Shown here: positions 1-8,550 of the stretch, one piece after another
How positions within the stretch are numbered: the first letter of the stretch is position 1
Layout of the letters: every line of letters starts with the position of its first letter
Source of the DNA: Deltaproteobacteria bacterium
GTDB lineage: Bacteria; Desulfobacterota; Syntrophia; Syntrophales; UBA5619
Reading direction: 5' to 3'
Assembly: GCA_026388345.1 (NCBI GenBank)
Contig: JAPLJY010000074.1
Location: 1-11,774, forward strand
Length of the DNA stretch: 11,774 nt
Notes under the pieces: generated by a model
Told to the model about the DNA's origin: nothing
What the model saw: the letters and a program-made list of their open reading frames with translations, nothing else
Database searches by the model: none
Translations under genes and position numbers: made by a program

Positions 1-591
1 TCCTGGCAGAAATGTCTCGGCGGGGAGGCTGCTCACGGGATGCTCGTCCTTGGCCCCCGCGCCGTGGATCGTCTGGATTCCTACGATCCGCCCTGGCCGC
101 TTCCCAAGATCTTCCGCCTGAAAAAGGGAGGAAAGGTCAACCGGGCGATATTTGAGGCGGACACGATCAACACGCCTTCTATGCTGTGCGTGGAGGATTA
201 CCTGGACGCGCTGAAGTGGGCGGACGGGATCGGCCTTGAAGGCCTCATCCGGAGGAGCCTGGCAAATCTCAAAATCGTCGAGGAGTGGGTCGCAAAGAAC
301 GCCTGGATCGAATTCCTGGCCGAAACACCGGAGATCCGCTCCAACACCTCCGTCTGCCTCTCGGTGGTCAGCGCCAAGGTCAGGGCTCTCCCGAAGGAGG
401 AGCAGGCCAAGTTCCTCAAGGGTATCGCAGGCGAAATGGGAAAGCGAAAAGCGGCCTACGACATGGGCTCCTACAAGGATGCGCCGCCGGGATTCCGCTT
501 CTGGTGCGGCCCCACGATCGCCCCCGAGGACGTTCATGCCGCCGTGGAGGAACTGGAAAAGGTGTACCGGGAAAAGATCGCCGCGCTATAG
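1..591 (+). CDS. serC: Phosphoserine aminotransferase SerC, C-terminal part (5' end outside window)
   Basis: This gene converts 3-phosphohydroxypyruvate and glutamate to phosphoserine, the second step of serine synthesis, using PLP in the cytoplasm. The reading frame is already open at base 1, and 196 residues are visible of a family usually about 370-390 long, so the N-terminal half is missing. The first visible residues, SWQKCLGGEAAHGM, match the PLP-lysine segment of the family, and K4 (bases 10-12) is the likely Schiff-base lysine. Further family hallmarks are WPLPKIFRL, the INTPSMLCVEDYLDAL stretch, IRSNTSVCL and PPGFRFWCG. These fit the subtype found in alphaproteobacteria and Methanosarcina better than the E. 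coli type. The ATG at base 40 is internal and not the start. serA begins 25 bases after the TAG stop, so the two are very likely co-transcribed. The product assignment is confident. Confidence 0.93.
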   Translation, partial: SWQKCLGGEAAHGMLVLGPRAVDRLDSYDPPWPLPKIFRLKKGGKVNRAIFEADTINTPSMLCVEDYLDALKWADGIGLEGLIRRSLANLKIVEEWVAKNAWIEFLAETPEIRSNTSVCLSVVSAKVRALPKEEQAKFLKGIAGEMGKRKAAYDMGSYKDAPPGFRFWCGPTIAPEDVHAAVEELEKVYREKIAAL

Positions 592-616
592 ACTGCCCTG
601 AGGGAGAAGGAGACCC

Positions 617-3632
<3,016 letters not shown>

Positions 3633-3633
3633 C

Positions 3634-3665
3634 GCGGAAAGGATCGCGGATATCCATGTTTCCGC
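3634..3665 (+). terminator. Hairpin after purA, lacking a T-tract (weak terminator candidate)
   Basis: GCGGAAA (3634-3640) pairs with TTTCCGC (3659-3665), and inside it GGAT (3641-3644) pairs with ATCC (3652-3655), leaving a small bulge. It begins two bases after the purA stop and ends exactly where the TTGACA of the tRNA promoter begins. Without a T-run it is not a classical intrinsic terminator, so this call is tentative. Confidence 0.35.
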
Positions 3666-3695
3666 TTGACAAGAAAAGACCGTTCCTGTTAAAAG
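3666..3695 (+). promoter_or_regulatory. Sigma-70-type promoter of the tRNA-Lys gene
   Basis: A consensus -35 TTGACA (3666-3671) is followed after 18 bases by TAAAAG (3690-3695), which is preceded by TG at 3687-3688 and so resembles an extended -10. Transcription would start around 3702, followed by a GC-containing discriminator and about 12 bases of leader before the tRNA. The position makes functional sense, but the -10 is only moderate. Confidence 0.6.
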
Positions 3696-3713
3696 GTTCG
3701 GCTCAAAATCGAG

Positions 3714-3790
3714 GGGTCGTTAGCTCAGTCCGGTAGAGCAGCGGACTTTTAATCCGTTGGTCGCGGGTCCGATTCCCGCACGACCCACCA
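3714..3790 (+). tRNA. tRNA-Lys (anticodon UUU), CCA encoded
   Basis: A full cloverleaf can be folded. The acceptor stem is GGGTCGT/ACGACCC (3714-3720 with 3780-3786), the discriminator is A3787, and CCA is encoded at 3788-3790. The D-stem is GCTC/GAGC. The anticodon stem is GCGGA/TCCGT with loop CTTTTAA, giving anticodon TTT at 3748-3750. The T-stem is GCGGG/CCCGC (3763-3767 with 3775-3779). The variable loop has five bases, as in class I tRNAs. The odd point is the T-loop TCCGATT (3768-3774): position 55, almost always T (pseudouridine), is C at 3769. All stems are paired, so the gene otherwise looks functional. Confidence 0.95.
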
Positions 3791-3796
3791 ATGAAT

Positions 3797-3836
3797 AAAG
3801 GGGTTACAGTTTACAGGCTGTAATCCCTTTTCCTTT
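3797..3836 (+). terminator. Intrinsic terminator of tRNA-Lys
   Basis: AAAGGGGTTACAG (3797-3809) pairs with CTGTAATCCCTTT (3818-3830) in a 13-bp stem with one G-T wobble and an 8-base loop. The T-rich run TTTTCCTTT follows. It starts seven bases after the tRNA CCA end. Confidence 0.85.
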
Positions 3837-3861
3837 ACTGGCCGTTTTGTCCCGCTATAGT
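3834..3861 (+). promoter_or_regulatory. Candidate promoter for the PilT-like gene
   Basis: TTTACT (3834-3839) and TATAGT (3856-3861) are separated by 16 bases, giving four of six and five of six matches to the sigma-70 boxes. It overlaps the tail of the tRNA terminator and would start transcription near 3868, about 147 bases before the chosen start codon. No sigma-54 site (TGGC...TTGC) was seen in this gap. The evidence is only pattern matching. Confidence 0.35.
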
Positions 3862-3953
3862 CCCGCATTGTTAATTTCTATGGGTCTGGATACGGGGCAT
3901 CTGCAACAGACGGGATGATTACCTGAAAATATTGGCGAGGGGAGGAAATTCTT

Positions 3954-3980
3954 ATGGAAAAAAGGATTCAAAAGCGTTAG
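3954..3980 (+). CDS. Possible 8-residue leader ORF ahead of the PilT-like gene
   Basis: ATG at 3954 is preceded by a strong ribosome site, GGAGG at 3941-3945 with eight bases spacing, and encodes MEKRIQKR before TAG at 3978-3980. The stop runs as TAGGATG into the next ATG (3982), which is in frame with the PilT-like gene, an arrangement that could allow re-initiation. The peptide has no run of one amino acid, so classical attenuation is not indicated. Translation is uncertain, but the quality of the ribosome site makes it worth recording. Confidence 0.35.
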   Translation: MEKRIQKR

Positions 3981-4014
3981 GATGGCTGAGATATTCAGGA
4001 AAGGAGCGCCGGTC

Positions 4015-5340
4015 ATGAAGCAGTTCAACGATCTGATCCTTGCTGCGGTGGGGGAAGGGTTTTCCGATCTCCACATCACCGGAAACCAGCCGATTGTCTT
4101 CCGGAAGAACGGGACCATTCATACCGACAAGGCCGTCCGGTGGACGCATTCGGAGATCGACAACCTCGTGAAGGAACTGCTCAACCCGGTCCACTTGCAG
4201 ACCCTGAGAAACCGCTGGTCCGTGGATTTTGCGTTTACCGTGCAGCACGTCCGGATCCGGATGAATATCTTCAATACCATCCGGGGACTGAGCCTGGCCG
4301 TCCGCCTCCTTCCGGGGACGGTCCCCACCATCGGCATGCTGAATCTGCACCCGTCTCTTCAGCAGATCGGCGAACTCAAAACGGGTCTCGTCCTGATCTG
4401 CGGGACGACGGGCTGCGGCAAGACGACCACCATCGCGGCCATCCTTGAGGAAATTAACCGCACCCGTTTCGCCCATATCGTCACCATCGAGGATCCTGTG
4501 GAATACCGTTTCGTCTCGAAGCAGTCGTTCATTCAACAGCGGGAGGTCGGCACCCATGTCCCCTCCTTCCGGCAGGGGCTCCTCGACGTGCTGCGCGAGG
4601 ACCCGGACGTGATCGTCGTCGGCGAGCTTCGGGAACCGGAGACAATCCGCCTGACCATCAACGCCGCCGAGTCCGGCCACCTCGTCATCGCCTCCATCCA
4701 CGCCGCGCAGGCGGAAGACGCCATCTACCGTATCTGCAATTCGTTTCCCCTCGAAGCGCAGGACGAGATCCGTTTCCAGTTCGCATCCGCCCTTTCCTGG
4801 GTCGTCATTCAGCAACTGCTCTATGTCGAACGCCTCCGGTTCCGGGTGCCGCTGCTCTCCATCCTCCGGGGCACGCAAGCGGTCAAGGGAATCATACGGG
4901 ACAACCGCCTTCCCCAGATCGAAAACGCGATGCATACGGGGAAAAAGGACGGTATGTACACAAGGGAACGGTATCTGGACGAATTCCTGGACCCAAGGGA
5001 GTCGTTCGTCCTTCCCAGCCAGAGTTTCCGCCCGACGCCGGAATTGCTCCCGGATGAGGCTTACAACTCCCCCCTGATCGGCGGGGACCTTCACAACATC
5101 CGTTCCGCTCCGGATGTCCCGCCGCAGATCGAACGGCAGGAAGTTGAAGCGTACACCCTGTCGCCGCCCAAGATCGACTTCCAGGCCGGTTCGGACGGCG
5201 AACCGCATTACATCATCGATGACAAAGAAAATCTGGAAGACCTGGTCGCCCAGTTGGACAAAGCAATCATCATCCCCGCGGAGAATCGTAACAAAAAAAA
5301 GATTATAAAAGACCGCCGACGCGCTACATCGGTCGCATAA
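4015..5340 (+). CDS. PilT-type secretion/retraction ATPase with long C-terminal extension
   Basis: This is a cytoplasmic hexameric ATPase of the PilT/PilU branch of the GspE superfamily, whose members power type IV pilus retraction. The start at 4015 is chosen because AAGGAG (4001-4006) lies eight bases ahead; the in-frame ATG at 3982 lacks its own site. The protein has 441 residues. An N-terminal PAS-like domain contains the SDLHIT motif (17-22). Walker A GTTGCGKTTT is at 130-139, the Asp box IEDPVEY at 158-164, Walker B DVIVVGELRE with E204, and the His box GHLVIASIH with H222 and H229. AVKGIIRD (289-296) corresponds to the AIRNLIRE motif of PilT. Typical PilT ends around 340-370 residues; here about 120 further residues (320-441) show no recognised fold, are rich in P, E and D, and finish in a basic KKKIIKDRRR tail. 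No other pilus genes are adjacent, so its machine is unknown. Confidence 0.85.
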   Translation: MKQFNDLILAAVGEGFSDLHITGNQPIVFRKNGTIHTDKAVRWTHSEIDNLVKELLNPVHLQTLRNRWSVDFAFTVQHVRIRMNIFNTIRGLSLAVRLLPGTVPTIGMLNLHPSLQQIGELKTGLVLICGTTGCGKTTTIAAILEEINRTRFAHIVTIEDPVEYRFVSKQSFIQQREVGTHVPSFRQGLLDVLREDPDVIVVGELREPETIRLTINAAESGHLVIASIHAAQAEDAIYRICNSFPLEAQDEIRFQFASALSWVVIQQLLYVERLRFRVPLLSILRGTQAVKGIIRDNRLPQIENAMHTGKKDGMYTRERYLDEFLDPRESFVLPSQSFRPTPELLPDEAYNSPLIGGDLHNIRSAPDVPPQIERQEVEAYTLSPPKIDFQAGSDGEPHYIIDDKENLEDLVAQLDKAIIIPAENRNKKKIIKDRRRATSVA

Positions 5341-5380
5341 TGATTGGCAACGCACCCCATATTTCGTGGTCAAAATCCGC

Positions 5381-5409
5381 TTGACACACAAGATCCTTCT
5401 TCATATATT
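5381..5409 (+). promoter_or_regulatory. Near-consensus sigma-70 promoter for the exported protein
   Basis: TTGACA (5381-5386), a 17-base spacer and TATATT (5404-5409) give eleven of twelve consensus bases. Transcription would start near 5416, about 42 bases before the start codon. The segment 5382-5395 (TGACACACAAGATC) is repeated exactly at 6817-6830, in the promoter ahead of the 246-residue gene. Confidence 0.8.
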
Positions 5410-5457
5410 ACAACCACGAAAAAGCAATATCTTATCAATGGGAAAAGGATGCGAGTC

Positions 5458-6354
5458 ATGAAACGGTGTTTGGCGCTCACGATGTGTCTCCTCCTTCCGG
5501 TGTCCCTCGCCCTCGCCGACGGCGACGGCCCCACCCGGAAGATGACCAATCCGGAGGCCGCGGCCTTCAGCGCCCTCAAGAGCGCCTTCCAGGGCGCCCT
5601 GCCCAAGACCCCCGCGAACTATGCGCTCGCAATCCGCTCCGGGAACGATGCCGGCGAGATCATGCTGCCGGAGGCGATCAAGCCCGACCAGATGGCCCGG
5701 ATGTCCTTCACGGCCACGTACACCCTGAGCCGTGAGTTCCAGGACGGGCAGCAGCGCGCCTCCCTCACGGACCGCACCAAGGGAACCCCCGAACAGCAGG
5801 CACGGCTCGCCGCCCTCGACGCGAAGGACGCCGAGCTGACGCGCGCCCGTGACAAGACCCGCGACCGCAGCGAGAAGGAGCGGATCCGGGCCGAGCTCAA
5901 GGCCGTCCGCGATGAGGGGAACAAGCTGCACGATCAGGTCATGGCCGACGTACAGGCGTGGATCGCCTCGGGGGGCGCGACGGCCGCGATGCAGAACGCG
6001 GACCGGGCCCTCCCCGCGAAGGAGCTCACCGTCCGGGCCTTCGTCAACCAGGAGGTGAACCTGAACGACAAGGCCGTGCCGTACAAGCTCTCGGGATTCC
6101 CGCTGGCATTCGAGCAGGGCGACGGGTGCCAGGACTACAACACCTGCTGCATCACGGTCCTCCTCGGCGCCTTCGAGAAGGAGAAGCGGGTCAGCGGGTA
6201 CACGCGCTACAACCTGCGCAACGTAAACCTCGGCGTGCCCACGAAGCCCCGCGGCATGGCGATCTTCGTCGCCGGGCCGAAGGAAAAGCCGCAGAGCGTT
6301 CGCGACTTCCTGGGGCAGATCGACCTGGCGAAACTGAAAGCCGTGCTGCCATAG
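5458..6354 (+). CDS. Uncharacterised exported protein with a coiled-coil segment
   Basis: I do not recognise this family. The ATG at 5458 is chosen over the ATG at 5449 because AAGGA (5445-5449) then has eight bases spacing and the product begins with a clear Sec signal peptide: MKRC, hydrophobic residues 5-17, and a likely signal peptidase I site after ALA at 18-20. The mature part is about 278 residues, so it should be periplasmic or secreted. Residues about 110-162 are dense in E, K, R, D and A with a heptad-like pattern, suggesting a charged helical hairpin or coiled coil. The C-terminal third has three cysteines (C224, C230, C231 around DYNTCC) and looks folded. It is monocistronic by signals: a strong promoter before it and a terminator after. 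Codons are more GC-biased than in the next two genes. Confidence 0.8.
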   Translation: MKRCLALTMCLLLPVSLALADGDGPTRKMTNPEAAAFSALKSAFQGALPKTPANYALAIRSGNDAGEIMLPEAIKPDQMARMSFTATYTLSREFQDGQQRASLTDRTKGTPEQQARLAALDAKDAELTRARDKTRDRSEKERIRAELKAVRDEGNKLHDQVMADVQAWIASGGATAAMQNADRALPAKELTVRAFVNQEVNLNDKAVPYKLSGFPLAFEQGDGCQDYNTCCITVLLGAFEKEKRVSGYTRYNLRNVNLGVPTKPRGMAIFVAGPKEKPQSVRDFLGQIDLAKLKAVLP

Positions 6355-6375
6355 CCGGCGGGGGGCGCCTAACGG

Positions 6376-6399
6376 CCGGTCTTCGGGCTGGATTTTTTT
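6376..6399 (+). terminator. Intrinsic terminator with UUCG tetraloop
   Basis: CCGGTC (6376-6381) pairs with GGCTGG (6386-6391), with two G-T wobbles, around a C(TTCG)G tetraloop. An uninterrupted run of seven T follows at 6393-6399. It lies 22 bases after the stop codon of the exported-protein gene and ends that transcription unit. Confidence 0.8.
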
Positions 6400-6438
6400 G
6401 TGCTATTGTTTCATCTAATATAGAAAGGGGACAGGAGC

Positions 6439-6819
6439 ATGGGCAATATCTTCAGCTACGTTCGGAGGTTGTTCGCACCCCGGTCTTACCGGCGTTTCAT
6501 GGTCCAAAGCGGCACCTTTGTCATCGTGTCGCCCGGGACGGATAAAGAACAGAAGGTCCAGGTCATAGACATCAGCCAGGGCGGCGCGGCCTTCATCTAC
6601 CAAGGGACCAAAGAAGACCTCGATGCATCGGGCGTCCTTAAAGTGCTTGTCGAGAATCCGAGCCTCGAAAAAGTGCATTTCGAAACGGTCTCCGATGAAC
6701 CGGCCCCCGGATCTACGGATCCATCGTCACCCTACCGACGTCGGGGCGTGAGGTTCAAGTGGATGGGAGTCATGGAAACAGCGGATTTGATGAAGTTCGT
6801 CAAAAGCAACAGCATCTGA
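6439..6819 (+). CDS. Single-domain PilZ protein (probable cyclic di-GMP receptor)
   Basis: The 126-residue protein carries both cyclic di-GMP-binding motifs of PilZ domains: R15-x-x-x-R19 (RSYRR) near the N-terminus and D44-x-S46-x-x-G49 (DISQGG). PilZ proteins bind cyclic di-GMP and act on motility, pili or polysaccharide machinery; the target here is not visible. The C-terminal part (about 85-126) includes a Ser/Pro-rich loop and then RRRGVRFKWMG, which fits the closing strands of the barrel. ATG 6439 is preceded by AAGGGG (6425-6430) eight bases away; the nearer AGGAG is too close to serve. A T-rich stretch and TAATAT (6416-6421) upstream may be its promoter, but no good -35 is present. 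The stop codon TGA (6817-6819) lies within the -35 region of the next promoter. Confidence 0.85.
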   Translation: MGNIFSYVRRLFAPRSYRRFMVQSGTFVIVSPGTDKEQKVQVIDISQGGAAFIYQGTKEDLDASGVLKVLVENPSLEKVHFETVSDEPAPGSTDPSSPYRRRGVRFKWMGVMETADLMKFVKSNSI

Positions 6820-6844
6820 CACACAAGATCGTTATTCTTATACT
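6816..6844 (+). promoter_or_regulatory. Promoter ahead of the 246-residue gene, duplicate of the one at 5381
   Basis: CTGACA (6816-6821), 17 bases and TATACT (6839-6844) match ten of twelve sigma-70 consensus bases. The stretch 6817-6830 is identical to 5382-5395, and similarity continues through the -10. The predicted start near 6851 leaves a leader of about 230 bases before the ATG at 7079. Most of that leader holds no gene; a short hairpin with ACCTG/CAGGT arms (6847-6864) followed by TTTT sits at the expected start of transcription and could instead end the PilZ transcript. Confidence 0.65.
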
Positions 6845-7061
6845 TCACCTGCGTAAAAACAGGTTTTTCAAACCAAAGCCGGGCTCATCCTTACAATCCG
6901 GAATCATGCAGATGATTCACTTCTTTACCCCCTTTTCTCATTCTTATGAAAATGGCTAAAGTTTTTTCGCAGGAATACCGAATGTATGGTTACAGGGTTG
7001 CAATATTTTTGTACCGACGGGAAACGGGACGGTTACCGGGGGAAACCAATCCGAAATTGAA

Positions 7062-7077
7062 ACAAGAGGAAACTTGT
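7062..7077 (+). promoter_or_regulatory. Ribosome site within a small hairpin
   Basis: ACAAG (7062-7066) pairs with CTTGT (7073-7077), placing the Shine-Dalgarno bases AGAGGA (7065-7070) mostly in the six-base loop just before ATG 7079. The stem is only five base pairs, so it may only modulate initiation slightly. It supports the choice of this start. Confidence 0.35.
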
Positions 7078-7078
7078 C

Positions 7079-7819
7079 ATGGATCGAGAGGATGTCACGG
7101 GAACGATGGAGACGGGAAAACGCAGGCTTCTATTGAACTGGTGCGCCGCCCACGGCGAACTGAAGCGGCTGGTCGAGAGCGGTGATCCGGACGACGGAAT
7201 GGAAATCGGCAACGGCAGGGGCTGGACGTACTTGACATTCTTTCCCAAAGGAACCAGAGAGCGGGATATCCTGTACGATATCGACCAGATCCTGATACTG
7301 GCCCGGAACAACAATTACCATCTCTCCCGAGAAGTCATCACGCAACACAACAAGATCGTACTGACAGCGTATCCGGAAGGCGCATCCCAGGCCTCTATTC
7401 TAACGAAACTTTATTCCCTGGTGGCGTCTTTTGCGATCCGATTCAGTGATACGCTGCGGTACCCCTCGCACGGATTCTACGGAAAGTTCGGGGGAATCTA
7501 TGAGCGGCCGGAAAAAGGAAGGGTGTTGGCGGTCTATTCCCAAAACGACGATGCCCTGCTTTCGATCTACGAATCCTTGGAGAAGCTTGTTTCGGAGATC
7601 CCCGCCAATGGGCTCAGATTCGACCTTCGCTTTTCCAACGGCCTCAGCGCCCTGCCACGGATGCTGCACGGTTTCGACGACCCCGACTACCGCCGCTCCG
7701 GCGCCAAAGACTACCGGATCACAGATTCCGCCCGATTTGCGATTCTTTTGGAGCAGGCCAAACAGGATTATGAGAAGTATCTCTTCGATCATTCAGCCAT
7801 ACAGACAGTAAATAAGTGA
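7079..7819 (+). CDS. Uncharacterised cytoplasmic protein, 246 residues
   Basis: I do not recognise this family. The protein has no signal peptide and no convincing membrane segment. It reads as a mixed alpha/beta soluble protein. Notable stretches are GWTYLTFFPKGT (49-60), a predicted helix DILYDIDQILILARNN (63-78), a semi-hydrophobic helix at about 106-122, a glycine-rich aromatic patch HGFYGKFGG (131-139), and a charged C-terminal helix (about 217-235). The ATG at 7079 has AGAGGA (7065-7070) ahead and starts the first clean open frame after a 230-base leader. It lies downstream of a promoter that nearly duplicates the one ahead of the exported-protein gene, and it follows the PilZ gene, so a shared regulon is possible. 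The downstream gene is convergent. Confidence 0.75.
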   Translation: MDREDVTGTMETGKRRLLLNWCAAHGELKRLVESGDPDDGMEIGNGRGWTYLTFFPKGTRERDILYDIDQILILARNNNYHLSREVITQHNKIVLTAYPEGASQASILTKLYSLVASFAIRFSDTLRYPSHGFYGKFGGIYERPEKGRVLAVYSQNDDALLSIYESLEKLVSEIPANGLRFDLRFSNGLSALPRMLHGFDDPDYRRSGAKDYRITDSARFAILLEQAKQDYEKYLFDHSAIQTVNK

Positions 7820-7866
7820 ATTCACTAATATTCTCCACAGGAATGAAGAATGTATCTTTGCATTCC
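7815..7866. repeat. Palindrome and hairpin between convergent genes
   Basis: AGTGAATTCACT (7815-7826) is a perfect 12-bp palindrome overlapping the stop codon of the upstream gene. Next, GGAATGAAGA (7840-7849) can pair with TCTT and CATTCC up to 7866, with a two-base bulge. Neither has a T-run on either strand, so termination is possible but unproven. They fill the 60-base gap between two facing genes. Confidence 0.4.
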
Positions 7867-7879
7867 CGGGGGATCTATT

Positions 7880-8119
7880 TCAGAAAAACAGGCATAGGAC
7901 GGGTATGAAGTAAAGAATGGAAATGACGATGACGCCCAGACAGATTTTATCGATCCGGGGATGACAGAGATATCGATCCTCCCAATCGGTCGATTCGATG
8001 AAATGTTGAAAGCGCTTGAGCAGGCTCCGTTTTGCTGCAATTTTGCAGTGCGCCGCTCCGGCCGGTCCGACCACTCTTGAAGATCCTGCTCTAACTGGAA
8101 CTGTCGAGAAGGTTTTCAT
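7880..8119 (-). CDS. Possible small tail-anchored membrane protein, 79 residues
   Basis: I do not recognise a family. Support for a real gene is local. The ATG (8119-8117) is preceded by AAGAGGA (8133-8127) with seven bases spacing, and codon choice in the second half (CTG, CTC, AAG, CGC, ATC, GAT) matches the neighbours. The product is sensibly organised: a basic, Ala/Gly-rich N-terminal part, an amphipathic stretch around RSLLKRFQHFIEST (31-44), and one strongly hydrophobic segment at 59-79 that ends the protein. This predicts a C-terminally anchored inner-membrane protein. It is convergent with the 246-residue gene and its upstream side abuts the MITE-like repeat, so its promoter may have been disturbed or supplied by that element. 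It could still be a chance frame. Confidence 0.5.
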   Translation of the reverse strand: MKTFSTVPVRAGSSRVVGPAGAAHCKIAAKRSLLKRFQHFIESTDWEDRYLCHPRIDKICLGVIVISILYFIPVLCLFF

Positions 8120-8169
8120 TTTTTTGTCCTCTTGGATATATTATCGGTCAAATATCACGAAATCTTTAA

Positions 8170-8294
8170 CAGGCTGTTGAAAAACGCCCGTCTGCTCAAG
8201 TTTCCCTCATCCTTCGCCGTTCAACGTACCATAAAGTACGCCTCACGGCTCAGGATTTCGGGGGCCTTGCATCCGGACATTTTTGAACAGCCTG
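8170..8294. mobile_element. MITE-like element with terminal inverted repeats
   Basis: The left end CAGGCTGTTGAAAAACG (from 8170) and the right end ACATTTTTGAACAGCCTG (to 8294) are inverted copies: nine identical bases, one mismatch, five more A, then looser matches inward. The 125-bp body has an inner hairpin, CGTAC-CATAAA-GTACG. There is no room for a transposase. No clear target duplication flanks it. Elements with these CAGGCTGTT ends and an inner GTACG hairpin are, from memory, dispersed in Desulfobacterota genomes. Frames running through it on both strands are therefore suspect. Confidence 0.7.
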
Positions 8295-8431
8295 GATCAG
8301 TGACTTTTTTAAACATACTGTCAATGGCGGCTTCGTCGGTATTACTTGCAACGAATATTTGCGAGTTTTCCCCAGGCAGCCGCGCATCCCCCAAGGGGGA
8401 AATCACCCATTTCTCCTTTTTCAAGTTGCGA

Positions 8432-8460
8432 TTGACTTCCGTGGACGCCTGCATTATGGT
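8432..8460 (+). promoter_or_regulatory. Promoter candidate for manC
   Basis: TTGACT (8432-8437), a 17-base spacer and TATGGT (8455-8460) give nine of twelve consensus bases. Initiation would be near 8467, 84 bases before manC. The rest of the gap from 8295 holds no gene I can support; TCCCCC-AA-GGGGGA at about 8389-8402 forms a short GC hairpin. Confidence 0.55.
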
Positions 8461-8500
8461 TTTCGTCTGCGACCTGCCTGCATTCAACAGGAGGAATGGC

Positions 8501-8542
8501 ATGAACGACAAGACATTCAACAACGGAACCCGAGAAAAATAG
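8501..8542 (+). CDS. Possible 13-residue leader ORF ahead of manC
   Basis: ATG 8501 follows a strong AGGAGG (8489-8494) at six bases and encodes MNDKTFNNGTREK, then TAG at 8540-8542. The stop overlaps the manC ribosome site (AGGAAAG, 8541-8547), so translating ribosomes would end on it and could feed manC. It mirrors the leader before the PilT-like gene. Expression is unproven. Confidence 0.35.
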   Translation: MNDKTFNNGTREK

Positions 8543-8550
8543 GAAAGTCT

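Noticed and set aside
3714..3953. tRNA-Lys 3' end as a phage or island attachment site
   Set aside because: No second copy of the tRNA 3' end and no integrase gene are visible in the window; the next gene looks like chromosomal pilus-type ATPase.
6946..7185. 79-residue plus-strand frame before and overlapping the 246-residue gene
   Set aside because: It overlaps the better-supported gene in another frame, lacks a ribosome site and has no coherent composition.
8221..8454. Minus-strand small ORF of 77 residues (or 61 from GTG 8406)
   Set aside because: Codon use is plausible and AAGGAG precedes the GTG, but its last third is the TIR element, the ATG has no ribosome site, and the plus-strand manC promoter overlaps it. 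Kept only as a remark.
8132..8542. Plus-strand 136-residue frame
   Set aside because: It runs through the TIR element, the manC promoter and the leader ORF; no family, and no ribosome site that stands out.
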